Part shown: one piece after another, positions 7,883-13,933 of the stretch | Layout of the letters: every line of letters begins with the position of its first letter | Numbering within the stretch: the stretch's first letter is position 1 | NCBI GenBank assembly: GCA_024275555.1 | Contig: JAJRYW010000467.1 | Coordinates: 1 to 15,188 of the forward strand | DNA length: 15,188 nt | Reading direction: 5' to 3' | DNA from: Calditrichota bacterium | GTDB lineage: Bacteria > Calditrichota > Calditrichia > RBG-13-44-9 > J075 | The notes under the pieces: model-generated | Told to the model about the DNA's origin: nothing | Database searches by the model: none | What the model saw: only the letters and a program-made list of their open reading frames with translations | Made by a program: the position numbers and the translations under genes

Positions 7883-9124
7883 CTATTTTTGCATACAGAC
7901 ATGAGCGAACACCTGGGCGTCTTTAACCATGTGTTCAATCACGCAGTATTCATTGGGCTGATGGCAGACATCGTCCAACGTAGACCAGACCGCGGCGTTT
8001 AACCCGGCCCGTCGGAAAAAAGCGGCGACGGTTCCCCCGCCAATCCCCATCGGTTTGGCGGCGACATCATAGATGTCGCGAATCGCAGCTTTCAACTTCT
8101 GTACTACTTCCGCATCTATTGGTGTTGCAGGGGCGGCTTCAGCTACTTGCGACGTATCAATTTCGATTTTTACCGAAAATTCGTTTTCAATTTCATCACA
8201 TATTTTACGCACTTCCTCGAACAGTTGTTTTACCGGGTATTGAGGCAGCAACCGGCAATCCAGGTAAAACACATCATCCCCGGGAATGGTGTTGATATTG
8301 GGAACATTGGCTTCTTTTTTAGTTGGCTCAAAGGTGCTGACCGGAGGAGCAAATACCTCGTCGCGGGCGTCAAATATTTCATGCAGACGGCCTAATCGCA
8401 CTACTAAATGGGAGGCTGCTTTAAAAGCATTAATGCCGTTTTCCGGCAAGCTGGCATGGCATTGCTCTCCCTTGGTTTGGAAACGAAACCAAACGATGGA
8501 TTTTTCGGCCACTTCGATCATACTGGCGTCCGGCTCGCCGGCATCCGGCACGATGATAATATCTTCCCGGCGGAACAAATCCGGATGGTGTTCCAATACA
8601 TATTCCAGGCCAAGACCGGAGCCGGTTTCTTCATCGGCCGCTAATATGACCGCGACATCATACTCCGGTTGAACGCCCTCATCAACAAAAGCTTTTAGCA
8701 TAAATACCGCGCTGGTCAACCCTTGCTGGTTATCCTCGGCGCCCCGCCCATACAGCTTGCCATTTTTTACCACTGCTTGCCAGGGATCGCTGTCCCACAA
8801 AGACAGGTCGCCCACGGGAACAACATCCATGTGGGCCATCAACCAGATCGTTTTTTCTGACGACTTCCCGGGAATTCGTGCGATCAGATTTGGCCGTTTG
8901 CCATGTTTTGCATCCGGATCCGGCGCATCAATTTGTTGGATATCCGTAATACCGTTTTTGAGGAGATAGTCTTTAATAAACATCGCCTTATCCCACTCCC
9001 CATCTCCATCGTTAATCGGGCTTAAAGCAGGGATGGCAGTAATCGATTTCTGAAATTCTACCATCTCCGGTTCCAGCTTCTTCAAGTACCTTAATACGTT
9101 TTGAAGTGCATCCCCACTTGCCAT
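7883..9124 (-). CDS. M20-family zinc metallohydrolase (peptidase/deacylase, ArgE/DapE-like)
   Basis: Cytoplasmic dinuclear-zinc hydrolase; the family cleaves N-acyl amino acids or small peptides, and the substrate here is unknown. All expected metal ligands can be seen in 413 residues: H98 and D100 (MAHMDVVP), bridging D131 (GRGAEDNQQG), catalytic E165 with E166 (ADEETGS), D194 (VPDAGEPD), and H388 (CHQPNEYC). The middle (about 205-325) is the dimerisation lid domain, with conserved H223 in GEQCHASLPENG. It resembles proteins often annotated as M20 family metallo-hydrolase or diaminopimelate aminotransferase in archaea and deep-branching bacteria. ATG 9124 has a strong AAAGGAG 8 bases upstream. 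There is no signal peptide. It is preceded by the long 641-bp gap and starts its own transcription unit, possibly including HNH. Confidence 0.92.
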   Translation of the reverse strand: MASGDALQNVLRYLKKLEPEMVEFQKSITAIPALSPINDGDGEWDKAMFIKDYLLKNGITDIQQIDAPDPDAKHGKRPNLIARIPGKSSEKTIWLMAHMDVVPVGDLSLWDSDPWQAVVKNGKLYGRGAEDNQQGLTSAVFMLKAFVDEGVQPEYDVAVILAADEETGSGLGLEYVLEHHPDLFRREDIIIVPDAGEPDASMIEVAEKSIVWFRFQTKGEQCHASLPENGINAFKAASHLVVRLGRLHEIFDARDEVFAPPVSTFEPTKKEANVPNINTIPGDDVFYLDCRLLPQYPVKQLFEEVRKICDEIENEFSVKIEIDTSQVAEAAPATPIDAEVVQKLKAAIRDIYDVAAKPMGIGGGTVAAFFRRAGLNAAVWSTLDDVCHQPNEYCVIEHMVKDAQVFAHVCMQK

Positions 9125-9279
9125 AAAAATCTCCTTTAATCAATTCATTCCGTTTAAAATGAAGATGATAACCTATAAAATCCGAAGCCAAAATACAACT
9201 CAAATTTTTGGCTCATAGTGTATTGTACAAAGAAAATCGAACCGATTGCAAGCAGGAAACAGCCGCGGCTGACGACAGA

Positions 9280-9326
9280 GTGAATATTTTTTTAAACAAT
9301 ATACATTTACTGTAAATTATATTCAC
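9280..9326. repeat. nested inverted repeats (GTGAATAT...ATATTCAC around ATTTACTGTAAAT)
   Basis: GTGAATAT (9280-9287) and ATATTCAC (9319-9326) are perfect 8-bp inverted repeats. Between them lies the 13-base palindrome ATTTACTGTAAAT (9305-9317). The arrangement resembles a repressor operator with a second site, or a hairpin. It lies about 156-202 bases upstream of the M20 start. No binding protein can be named. Confidence 0.5.
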
Positions 9327-9355
9327 AAAAAAACCGAAAAAGAGGCTTCATAATT
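9327..9355 (-). terminator. candidate terminator downstream of the 59-codon ORF
   Basis: On the minus strand, CCGGAA pairs imperfectly (one bulge) with TTCGG and is followed at once by seven T residues (plus-strand A7 at 9327-9333). It lies just after the TAA of the 59-codon ORF (9369). The stem is weak, so the T tract is the main support. Confidence 0.3.
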
Positions 9356-9368
9356 CCGGATATGCTGC

Positions 9369-9548
9369 TTAACCACCCCCTGCCAACCGGAAAATAATAT
9401 TTTCTTTTTTCATGCCGTTACTTTCATCATCAATCCGAACAGCAGTATTTTCCGCAATCAAATCACTGTTTATTAAACGGTTAATGCATAATAATTTAAA
9501 CCTTTCACCTGCAGGATAAAATGAATTATATTTTACAGACCATATCAT
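9369..9548 (-). CDS. hypothetical 59-residue small protein or gene remnant
   Basis: Minus-strand frame from ATG 9548 to TAA 9369. The translation starts MIWSVKYNSFYPAGERFKLL and ends with KKENIIFRLAGGG. Composition is balanced, with hydrophobic and charged residues mixed as in a folded protein, rather than like a random AT-rich frame. No family is recognised. A GAGG lies 12 bases before the ATG, too far to be a good ribosome binding site, and a TGA closes the frame 7 codons upstream of the ATG. A T7 tract with a weak hairpin follows the stop. It could be a real small protein, the end of a decayed gene, or chance. Confidence 0.35.
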   Translation of the reverse strand: MIWSVKYNSFYPAGERFKLLCINRLINSDLIAENTAVRIDDESNGMKKENIIFRLAGGG

Positions 9549-9592
9549 ACTTTTCGTCTGCCTCTTTCAAATGAGCATGTGTGGCACAGAAA

Positions 9593-9713
9593 ATGAATAG
9601 AAGAGGAGCATACGATTCATTACGTTGGGGAATAAATCCAATTCGGATATATATCGGTCTGGAAAAAAAAGATTGATTGTGATGGCAATCATTTCAAAGA
9701 GGCAGCGGAAATT
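9593..9713 (+). pseudogene. possible small ORF broken at an A8 run
   Basis: ATG 9593 starts a 27-codon frame (MNRRGAYDSLRWGINP...) that ends at TGA just after a run of eight A residues (9663-9670). If the run had seven A residues, the frame would continue through IDCDGNHFKEAAEIV to TAA near 9713, giving a protein of about 40 residues. This may be a homopolymer indel in a small gene, an assembly or sequencing error, or chance. No ribosome binding site or family is recognisable. Confidence 0.18.
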
Positions 9714-9765
9714 GTTTAATTGAGCATCATCGTTTCGTGGGTTTGAATAAAAAATTTAATGGGCT

Positions 9766-10236
9766 ATGAGTGTGCAGGAATTAATACAGACTATTGAGGG
9801 GAATTTCCAGCAGTACCATCAGCTCTTTTCCCGATTTGCAGACAGCGATCCCTCTTTTTCGCGGGGGACAAATAAAATCCAGGAATTGTTATACACTCTC
9901 ACCAATATCCAGGAAGAGGTTGTCGATTACCGGCTGAAAAAGATTTTGAAAGAGGAACATCCCTATATTCCGCAAATACGGTTGGATGAGATCCGCATGA
10001 GCACCCATCTGCGGCACAATCCATCCCTGGCCGAGATCGTGCATCACTTTCTAAAACAGCGTCAGGATTTGTTAAGATTACTTAATTCGCTGCCGGCAGA
10101 GAATTGGGAACGGACCGGCGTGCACGAACTTGAGGGGCATATTACCTTTAAAGAGTTTGTCCGGCGGATGGCCGAAAAAGACCGCCAGATTATTTCCAAG
10201 CTGCGGCAAGTGTTGGTGCCGCAACAATCAATTTAA
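9766..10236 (+). CDS. DinB-like four-helix protein with degenerate metal site
   Basis: The only plus-strand protein gene. The 156 residues are almost entirely helical and resemble the DinB/YfiT superfamily (DinB_2): N-terminal helix with QQYHQLFSRF, a second helix EEVVDYRLKKIL, then LLRLLNSLPAENWERTGVHE and a final helix GHITFKEFVRRMAEKDRQIISKL. Members often bind a metal through three His and act as thiol transferases or stress proteins. Here the usual first His (HLxDxE-type) aligns with NIQEEV, and the usual final HDxxH is KDRQI, so the metal site looks lost. ATG 9766 has no clear ribosome binding site. Its stop overlaps the PAP2 stop tail to tail. Function is unknown; family assignment is by overall pattern. 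Confidence 0.72.
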   Translation: MSVQELIQTIEGNFQQYHQLFSRFADSDPSFSRGTNKIQELLYTLTNIQEEVVDYRLKKILKEEHPYIPQIRLDEIRMSTHLRHNPSLAEIVHHFLKQRQDLLRLLNSLPAENWERTGVHELEGHITFKEFVRRMAEKDRQIISKLRQVLVPQQSI

Positions 10237-10832
10237 TTTACCTTCCTCAATATTGTTTTCCCCACCGTCGCCAATCGTCGTTGAACAGGATGGGCATAGG
10301 CGTCATATCCTTTTAAGGTAAAATAGGCAACGCCGGCCCCAATCCCCCAGCCGGCCAACACATCACCCGGGTAGTGAACTCCTACGTAAATGCGGGATAT
10401 TCCCATTAAAAAGATCAGCGCCGCCCAGGGAGTTCTGAACCGGTGGTAGACCAATAGAAATATGGTTCCAATTGCGCTGATATTGCTGGCGTGGGAAGAA
10501 GGGAATCCATACTTGCTGCCGCAATGCACCAGCAGCCGAAATCCCTCTAATGCTTTGCAAGGCCGCAGCCGCCCCACAAAGGGTTTCAGGAAAGAGCTGG
10601 TAAACTGATCCGATATAATCAGAACCAGTACAACCAAAAAAGCAACTTTGCGGCCCTTCTCTCCCCCTTTCCAGATCAGCCCGATCCAAACCAGCCCGCC
10701 GGGAAGATACCAGTTTTGTTTGGTCGTTACCGCCCGCATCAGGAAGTCGAGAAGCGGATGAGCAAAATAAGTGTTGAGGAATAAAAACAGGGAAGCGTCC
10801 AGGGTAAGAAGTGTCTCGAGCCAGCCGGCCAT
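10233..10832 (-). CDS. PAP2-superfamily membrane phosphatase
   Basis: Membrane phosphatase of the type-2 phosphatidic acid phosphatase family, whose members dephosphorylate undecaprenyl pyrophosphate, phosphatidylglycerol phosphate or lipid A. All three signature motifs are intact in 199 residues: K83-X6-R90-P91 (KPFVGRLRP), PSSH at 111-114, and S146-R147...H153...D157 (SRIYVGVHYPGD). His 114 and His 153 are the expected catalytic pair. Around five or six membrane segments can be seen (for example about 43-54, 63-74, 118-130, 136-145, 158-172), with the active site predicted on the periplasmic side. ATG 10832 is 13 bases after the receiver-DHp-receiver stop, so they share a transcript. Its TAA and that of the DinB-like gene share the TTAA at 10233-10236. 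Substrate cannot be told. Confidence 0.92.
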   Translation of the reverse strand: MAGWLETLLTLDASLFLFLNTYFAHPLLDFLMRAVTTKQNWYLPGGLVWIGLIWKGGEKGRKVAFLVVLVLIISDQFTSSFLKPFVGRLRPCKALEGFRLLVHCGSKYGFPSSHASNISAIGTIFLLVYHRFRTPWAALIFLMGISRIYVGVHYPGDVLAGWGIGAGVAYFTLKGYDAYAHPVQRRLATVGKTILRKVN

Positions 10833-10845
10833 AATAAAGAATCCG

Positions 10846-11913
10846 TTATTCTGAGTGGTGGTACGAATAAACCTTGGCCACGGTATCCAATATCTGCTGG
10901 CGATTAAACGGTTTGCGAAGAAAATCTAATGCGCCGCAATGGAGTGCTTCCTGGATAGATTCATCCACATCGAACCCGGAGGTTAATAACACTTTAACCT
11001 TGGGGTTAATTCGCTGCAAATCGCGCAAGACCGAGAGGCCGTCGGCATCGGGCAGATTAAAATCCAGCACGACTAATTCAATAAGTTGCTTATCGGCCCG
11101 GTACAAATCGATGGCTTCGTGCGCCATTGCCGCCGGAATAACCCGGTAGCTTGCCGATTCCAAAACACTTTTGATGATCTGGCGCAGATTCTCTTCATCC
11201 TCGATAACTAAGATATAGCGTTTGTGCTCTTTCAACGTATCGGCGTCGCTTTCATCTTCATGAATTTCGATCATCTTCATCCCCAGGGGCACTTCCTGGA
11301 TCTTCGGTGAAGAAATCTCCCGGAGCTTGCGCAAAATAGTTGCGATACGCAGCGACGATTTTTGCATCAGGTTCAGGTAATTTTCAACTTTCGGGCTTTC
11401 TATGCCAAGCTTTTGCATCTCCATTTTAACCATATCAATCGATGAAATGATCACCGTCAGCGGCTGGTTGATTTCATGGTTGGTTGTGGCAATCGTGGCA
11501 TTATAGGTAAGTTTCCGTTCCGCTTCGTACAACCGTTTTTCCAAATCCAGCCGTTCAAGAGCCCGTTTAACGCGAATCTGAAGTTCCTGCAAGTTAATCG
11601 GTTTGAGAAGATAGTCGGTGGCGCCAAGACGGATGGCTTGCACGGCTGTTTCCAGCGACGCGTGTCCCGTGAGCAGAATGGTGGCAAATTTCTTCTCCAA
11701 ATCACGGGTTTTTTCCAACAGTTGAATACCGGAGATACCCTCCATGATCAAATCGGTGAGCACCAGTTCATAGTCTTCGTTCTTCAGCAACTCCAGCGCT
11801 TCCGTGCCGTTGCTGCATAAAGTCACCGGGTAGCCATCGTGCTCCAGCGCCTTTTTAAGCATTAAACGACTGGCGTAATCATCATCCACTACTAAAATGC
11901 GATAGTCTTTCAT
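10846..11913 (-). CDS. receiver-DHp-receiver signalling protein lacking an ATPase domain
   Basis: A 355-residue phosphorelay protein from ATG 11913, which has GGAG 5 bases upstream; a TTG at 11943 in frame is less likely. Receiver 1 (about 4-120) has acidic pocket D10-D12, phospho-acceptor D54 (LTDLIMEG), T82 and K104 (LLKP). A coiled linker leads into a dimerisation/histidine-phosphotransfer helix pair (about 135-200) with H146 in NHEINQPLTVI, a standard H-box. No HATPase_c domain follows; instead receiver 2 (about 233-355) has E238-D239, D284 (VVLDFNLPDADG), T/S near LLTSGF and a KP pair. It therefore cannot phosphorylate itself and may act as a phosphotransfer hub or need a catalytic domain in trans. 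It precedes PAP2 in one operon. Confidence 0.9.
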   Translation of the reverse strand: MKDYRILVVDDDYASRLMLKKALEHDGYPVTLCSNGTEALELLKNEDYELVLTDLIMEGISGIQLLEKTRDLEKKFATILLTGHASLETAVQAIRLGATDYLLKPINLQELQIRVKRALERLDLEKRLYEAERKLTYNATIATTNHEINQPLTVIISSIDMVKMEMQKLGIESPKVENYLNLMQKSSLRIATILRKLREISSPKIQEVPLGMKMIEIHEDESDADTLKEHKRYILVIEDEENLRQIIKSVLESASYRVIPAAMAHEAIDLYRADKQLIELVVLDFNLPDADGLSVLRDLQRINPKVKVLLTSGFDVDESIQEALHCGALDFLRKPFNRQQILDTVAKVYSYHHSE

Positions 11914-11942
11914 CCCTGCTCCAGAATAGAAATCGTAACCCA

Positions 11943-11971
11943 ATTTAACACAAAGACCTGTCGGAAGCCAA
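11943..11971 (-). promoter_or_regulatory. candidate sigma-70 promoter for the receiver-DHp-receiver / PAP2 operon
   Basis: On the minus strand TTGGCT (11966-11971) and TTAAAT (11943-11948) are 17 bases apart, each matching 4 of 6 consensus bases, about 30 bases before the ATG. The match is modest. Support comes from a candidate terminator just upstream. Confidence 0.3.
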
Positions 11972-12034
11972 AGTTAATATGCAAAAAAGCGGTTCAAAGC
12001 GTCGAAAAACAAGATATGTTTTGAATGCGAGTTT

Positions 12035-12065
12035 AAAGAATCCGGCGTGCGCGAATTGCACGGAT
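12035..12065 (-). terminator. candidate intrinsic terminator after the receiver-HATPase gene
   Basis: On the minus strand ATCCGTGC pairs with GCAC(GCC)GGAT around the loop AATTCGC, an 8-bp stem with a 3-base bulge, followed by TCTTT. It begins 13 bases after the stop of the receiver-HATPase gene. The T tract is short, so termination may be partial. Confidence 0.4.
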
Positions 12066-12078
12066 GGAAACTGTTTTT

Positions 12079-12990
12079 TCAGTGTTTGGTTTTCACCAGG
12101 GTGATCGCGTTGCCCTGCTCATTGAAATATACTTCATCCACAACATGGCGGATCAGCATAAATCCCCGGCCGTAGGGTTTGGTGCTCGCCTGCGATATTT
12201 GGTGCTGGGGATTCAGATAATCTTTCCAGTCAAACCCGGGGCCCTCATCGCTGATCGTCAAAGAAAACCGGCGGGGATGATATAAAAAGGAAACTTTTAT
12301 CTTACGCTCTCCATAGCGAGGATCGTTAAGCCGTTTTTCGCGCAGTTCTTCAAACCGCATCAGTTTATTAAAATCATTGCCTTTAATCGAAGAGGGCAAT
12401 TCCAGGTTTCCATGCTCAATCGCATTGATCAGCGTTTCCATCAACGCCACATAAAGCTGATGAAAATCATCCTGGGGACAAAAACCGGAGTTTAATAAAA
12501 ATTTTGCCAGATACTCGGAAACAACCCCGGCGTCAATCTGAGAGGTGGGGATTTCAAAATTGATGTTCATTGACCCGGTAAACGAGAACAGCTTTTCTCT
12601 TTTCTGAGAGCTCAACCGGTAACGAAGCACTTTTTCCACCACTTTGCGCACATCGGCCGGATCAAAGGGTTTGGTGATGTAATCATGCGCCCCGTTTTTG
12701 ATGGCGGAGATGGCATACTCCAGGGTCTTGAGGCCGGTGATAATCACTACCGGAATATCGGGCTTAAGCTCCCGGGTCATCCGCAGTAAATCAATCCCGG
12801 ACATCCCGGGCAAATCGATATCGGTAATCAGCAGATCGATTTTGCTGTCGTTGTTGATCATTTCCAGCGCCGGCTCGGCTTGCTCGGCCGTGCTGATTCG
12901 ATAATTCAAAGACTGGAAATAATCGGCCAGCAAATTCCGGATGGAGGGTTCATCATCAACAATTAAAATATGAGTGGGTTCTTTTTGCAT
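12079..12990 (-). CDS. receiver-coupled serine kinase / anti-sigma-factor-like protein (REC + RsbW-type HATPase)
   Basis: From ATG 12990 the protein is 303 residues. The N-terminal receiver (about 7-122) has D12-D13, phospho-acceptor D57 (LLITDIDLPGMSG), T near VVIITG and K in YITKPF. A linker (about 123-160) leads to a GHKL ATPase domain of the RsbW/SpoIIAB type: N-box VALMETLINAIEHGN, G1 box SDEGPGFDW and G2 region GRGFMLIRHVVDEVYFNEQGN. There is no DHp helix or H-box, so it is a protein-serine kinase type and not a histidine kinase. Such domains phosphorylate STAS antagonists and sequester sigma factors or other targets. The STAS gene is directly upstream, 10 bases away. A TTG at 13011 overlapping STAS is an alternative start; neither has a good ribosome binding site. 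Confidence 0.9.
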   Translation of the reverse strand: MQKEPTHILIVDDEPSIRNLLADYFQSLNYRISTAEQAEPALEMINNDSKIDLLITDIDLPGMSGIDLLRMTRELKPDIPVVIITGLKTLEYAISAIKNGAHDYITKPFDPADVRKVVEKVLRYRLSSQKREKLFSFTGSMNINFEIPTSQIDAGVVSEYLAKFLLNSGFCPQDDFHQLYVALMETLINAIEHGNLELPSSIKGNDFNKLMRFEELREKRLNDPRYGERKIKVSFLYHPRRFSLTISDEGPGFDWKDYLNPQHQISQASTKPYGRGFMLIRHVVDEVYFNEQGNAITLVKTKH

Positions 12991-13000
12991 CAGGAAGATG

Positions 13001-13306
13001 TCACTTTTCAATCGGGAAAAGTTGATCTAATTTAATCGATTTGAACAACTCCATCAGGTTATCGTTAATTCCTTTGATCCGCATCTTTTTCCCTTTGGCC
13101 ACCACATTTTTGTAGAAAATCAGAAACTTGCCTATGCCGGAACTGGTAATAAAGGGCACATAGGTAAGGTCGAAAACGGCCTCGTTGAAATCCCGGGCTA
13201 ACAGTTCCTGAAACTCCTGTTTTAGCTGATCGGCGTTCTCATTGTCGACGGCCCCGACAATGGAAATATTGAGCGCCCCGTTTTGCTGAGCTACATTAAA
13301 TTCCAT
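13001..13306 (-). CDS. STAS-domain anti-sigma-factor antagonist
   Basis: A 101-residue single-domain STAS protein of the SpoIIAA/RsbV type. In partner switching it binds the anti-sigma kinase when unphosphorylated and is released when a serine is phosphorylated. The conserved loop is FDLTYVPFITSSGIGKFL; Ser 55 in TSSG aligns with the phosphorylated serine, although the Asp usually before it (DSSG or DSTG) is Thr 54. The fold pattern is complete: IVGAVDNENADQLKQEF at the start and MRIKGINDNLMELFKSIKLDQLF at the end. I chose ATG 13306 (MEFNVAQQ), which has AAGGAG 8 bases upstream, over a start at 13339. The receiver-HATPase gene follows after 10 bases and is its likely partner. Confidence 0.92.
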   Translation of the reverse strand: MEFNVAQQNGALNISIVGAVDNENADQLKQEFQELLARDFNEAVFDLTYVPFITSSGIGKFLIFYKNVVAKGKKMRIKGINDNLMELFKSIKLDQLFPIEK

Positions 13307-13468
13307 TTTTAATCTCCTTATAAATGATGATATTTTCATTCGCCCGGAGAGCTATCACCCTCACAACCTTGCCGTTTGAATATCCCTATTTGTCGACAGA
13401 ACCGGCATGGATTTGAGAATGAAAATAAAGAATTGCAATATTTCAGGAGAAGAGCCGGAGAAGTCCTA

Positions 13469-13876
13469 TCAACAGGAATCGTCCCGAATAAGCTCTTCAA
13501 CCACCTCGCGGTCTGCGGCGGTAAGGGGATAGTTTCGCATCTCGACAGGGGCCAGCCAGGCAATCCGGTCATGATCGGAAAGCCGAATCCGGCCGGCCTC
13601 CCAGGTACAAAAATAGCAAAGAAGCAATATGGAAAAATTATCCATGCGATGATTCACTACATGAAAAATCTTTTCCACCAAAATACGGATTTGCAATTCT
13701 TCCCGGATTTCCCGCGCCAGGCACTTCTCCGGAGATTCCCCTGCCTCCACTTTACCTCCCGGGAACTCCCAGCAACCCCCGTTTTTCAGATGGGATTTCC
13801 GCCGCGCCAACAAAAAACGCCCCTGTTCATCCTGAATAAGCGCCGCGACAACCGGAATGATAGAAGTATTTGACAT
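13469..13876 (-). CDS. MutT-like Nudix hydrolase
   Basis: A 135-residue Nudix hydrolase of the MutT/8-oxo-dGTP diphosphatase group, expected to hydrolyse oxidised or other nucleoside triphosphates to the monophosphate. The Nudix box occupies residues 41-63 (GKVEAGESPEKCLAREIREELQI) and keeps every catalytic Glu (REIREE) but has Gln in place of the near-terminal Gly, a change seen in some relatives. WEFPGG before the box and the beta-strand start IIPVVAALIQDEQGRFLLARR are typical. ATG 13876 has no clear ribosome binding site and lies 8 bases after a 14-bp palindrome. It is 57 bases after the DHH gene and is likely co-transcribed. MutT versus CTP pyrophosphohydrolase cannot be separated here. 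Confidence 0.9.
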   Translation of the reverse strand: MSNTSIIPVVAALIQDEQGRFLLARRKSHLKNGGCWEFPGGKVEAGESPEKCLAREIREELQIRILVEKIFHVVNHRMDNFSILLLCYFCTWEAGRIRLSDHDRIAWLAPVEMRNYPLTAADREVVEELIRDDSC

Positions 13877-13884
13877 GAGCTGAT

Positions 13885-13898
13885 CGTTTTTAAAAACG
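13885..13898. repeat. 14-bp perfect palindrome upstream of the Nudix gene
   Basis: CGTTTTTAAAAACG, flanked on both sides by a CTGAT direct repeat, sits between the DHH stop and the Nudix start, only 8 bases before the ATG. It takes the place where a ribosome binding site would lie. It may be an operator or a weak hairpin. Confidence 0.45.
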
Positions 13899-13933
13899 CT
13901 GATTGGATATCAAACTAAGGCGACCGAATCACT

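Larger units (their letters stand above)
9125..9765. other. 641-bp AT-rich divergent intergenic region
   Basis: This is the largest non-coding stretch, between the minus-strand M20 gene and the plus-strand DinB-like gene. It should contain promoters for both, but no strong sigma-70 match was found; TTGAGC (about 9720) with TGAATA (about 9744) is a poor candidate for the DinB-like gene. It also holds a 59-codon minus-strand ORF, a candidate terminator, nested palindromes at 9280-9326, a perfect 10-bp palindrome AGCCGCGGCT (9261-9270) and a broken plus-strand ORF (9593-9713), listed separately where supportable. Confidence 0.5.

Noticed and set aside
9578..9593. TGGCAC resembling a sigma-54 -24 element
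   Set aside because: The -12 half is missing: the spaced bases read ATGA where TTGC is needed, and no sigma-54 activator is nearby.
11913..11943. Longer start for the receiver-DHp-receiver protein (TTG 11943)
   Set aside because: The inner ATG has a well-placed GGAG and begins at the usual distance from the receiver's first strand; the extension covers the candidate promoter.
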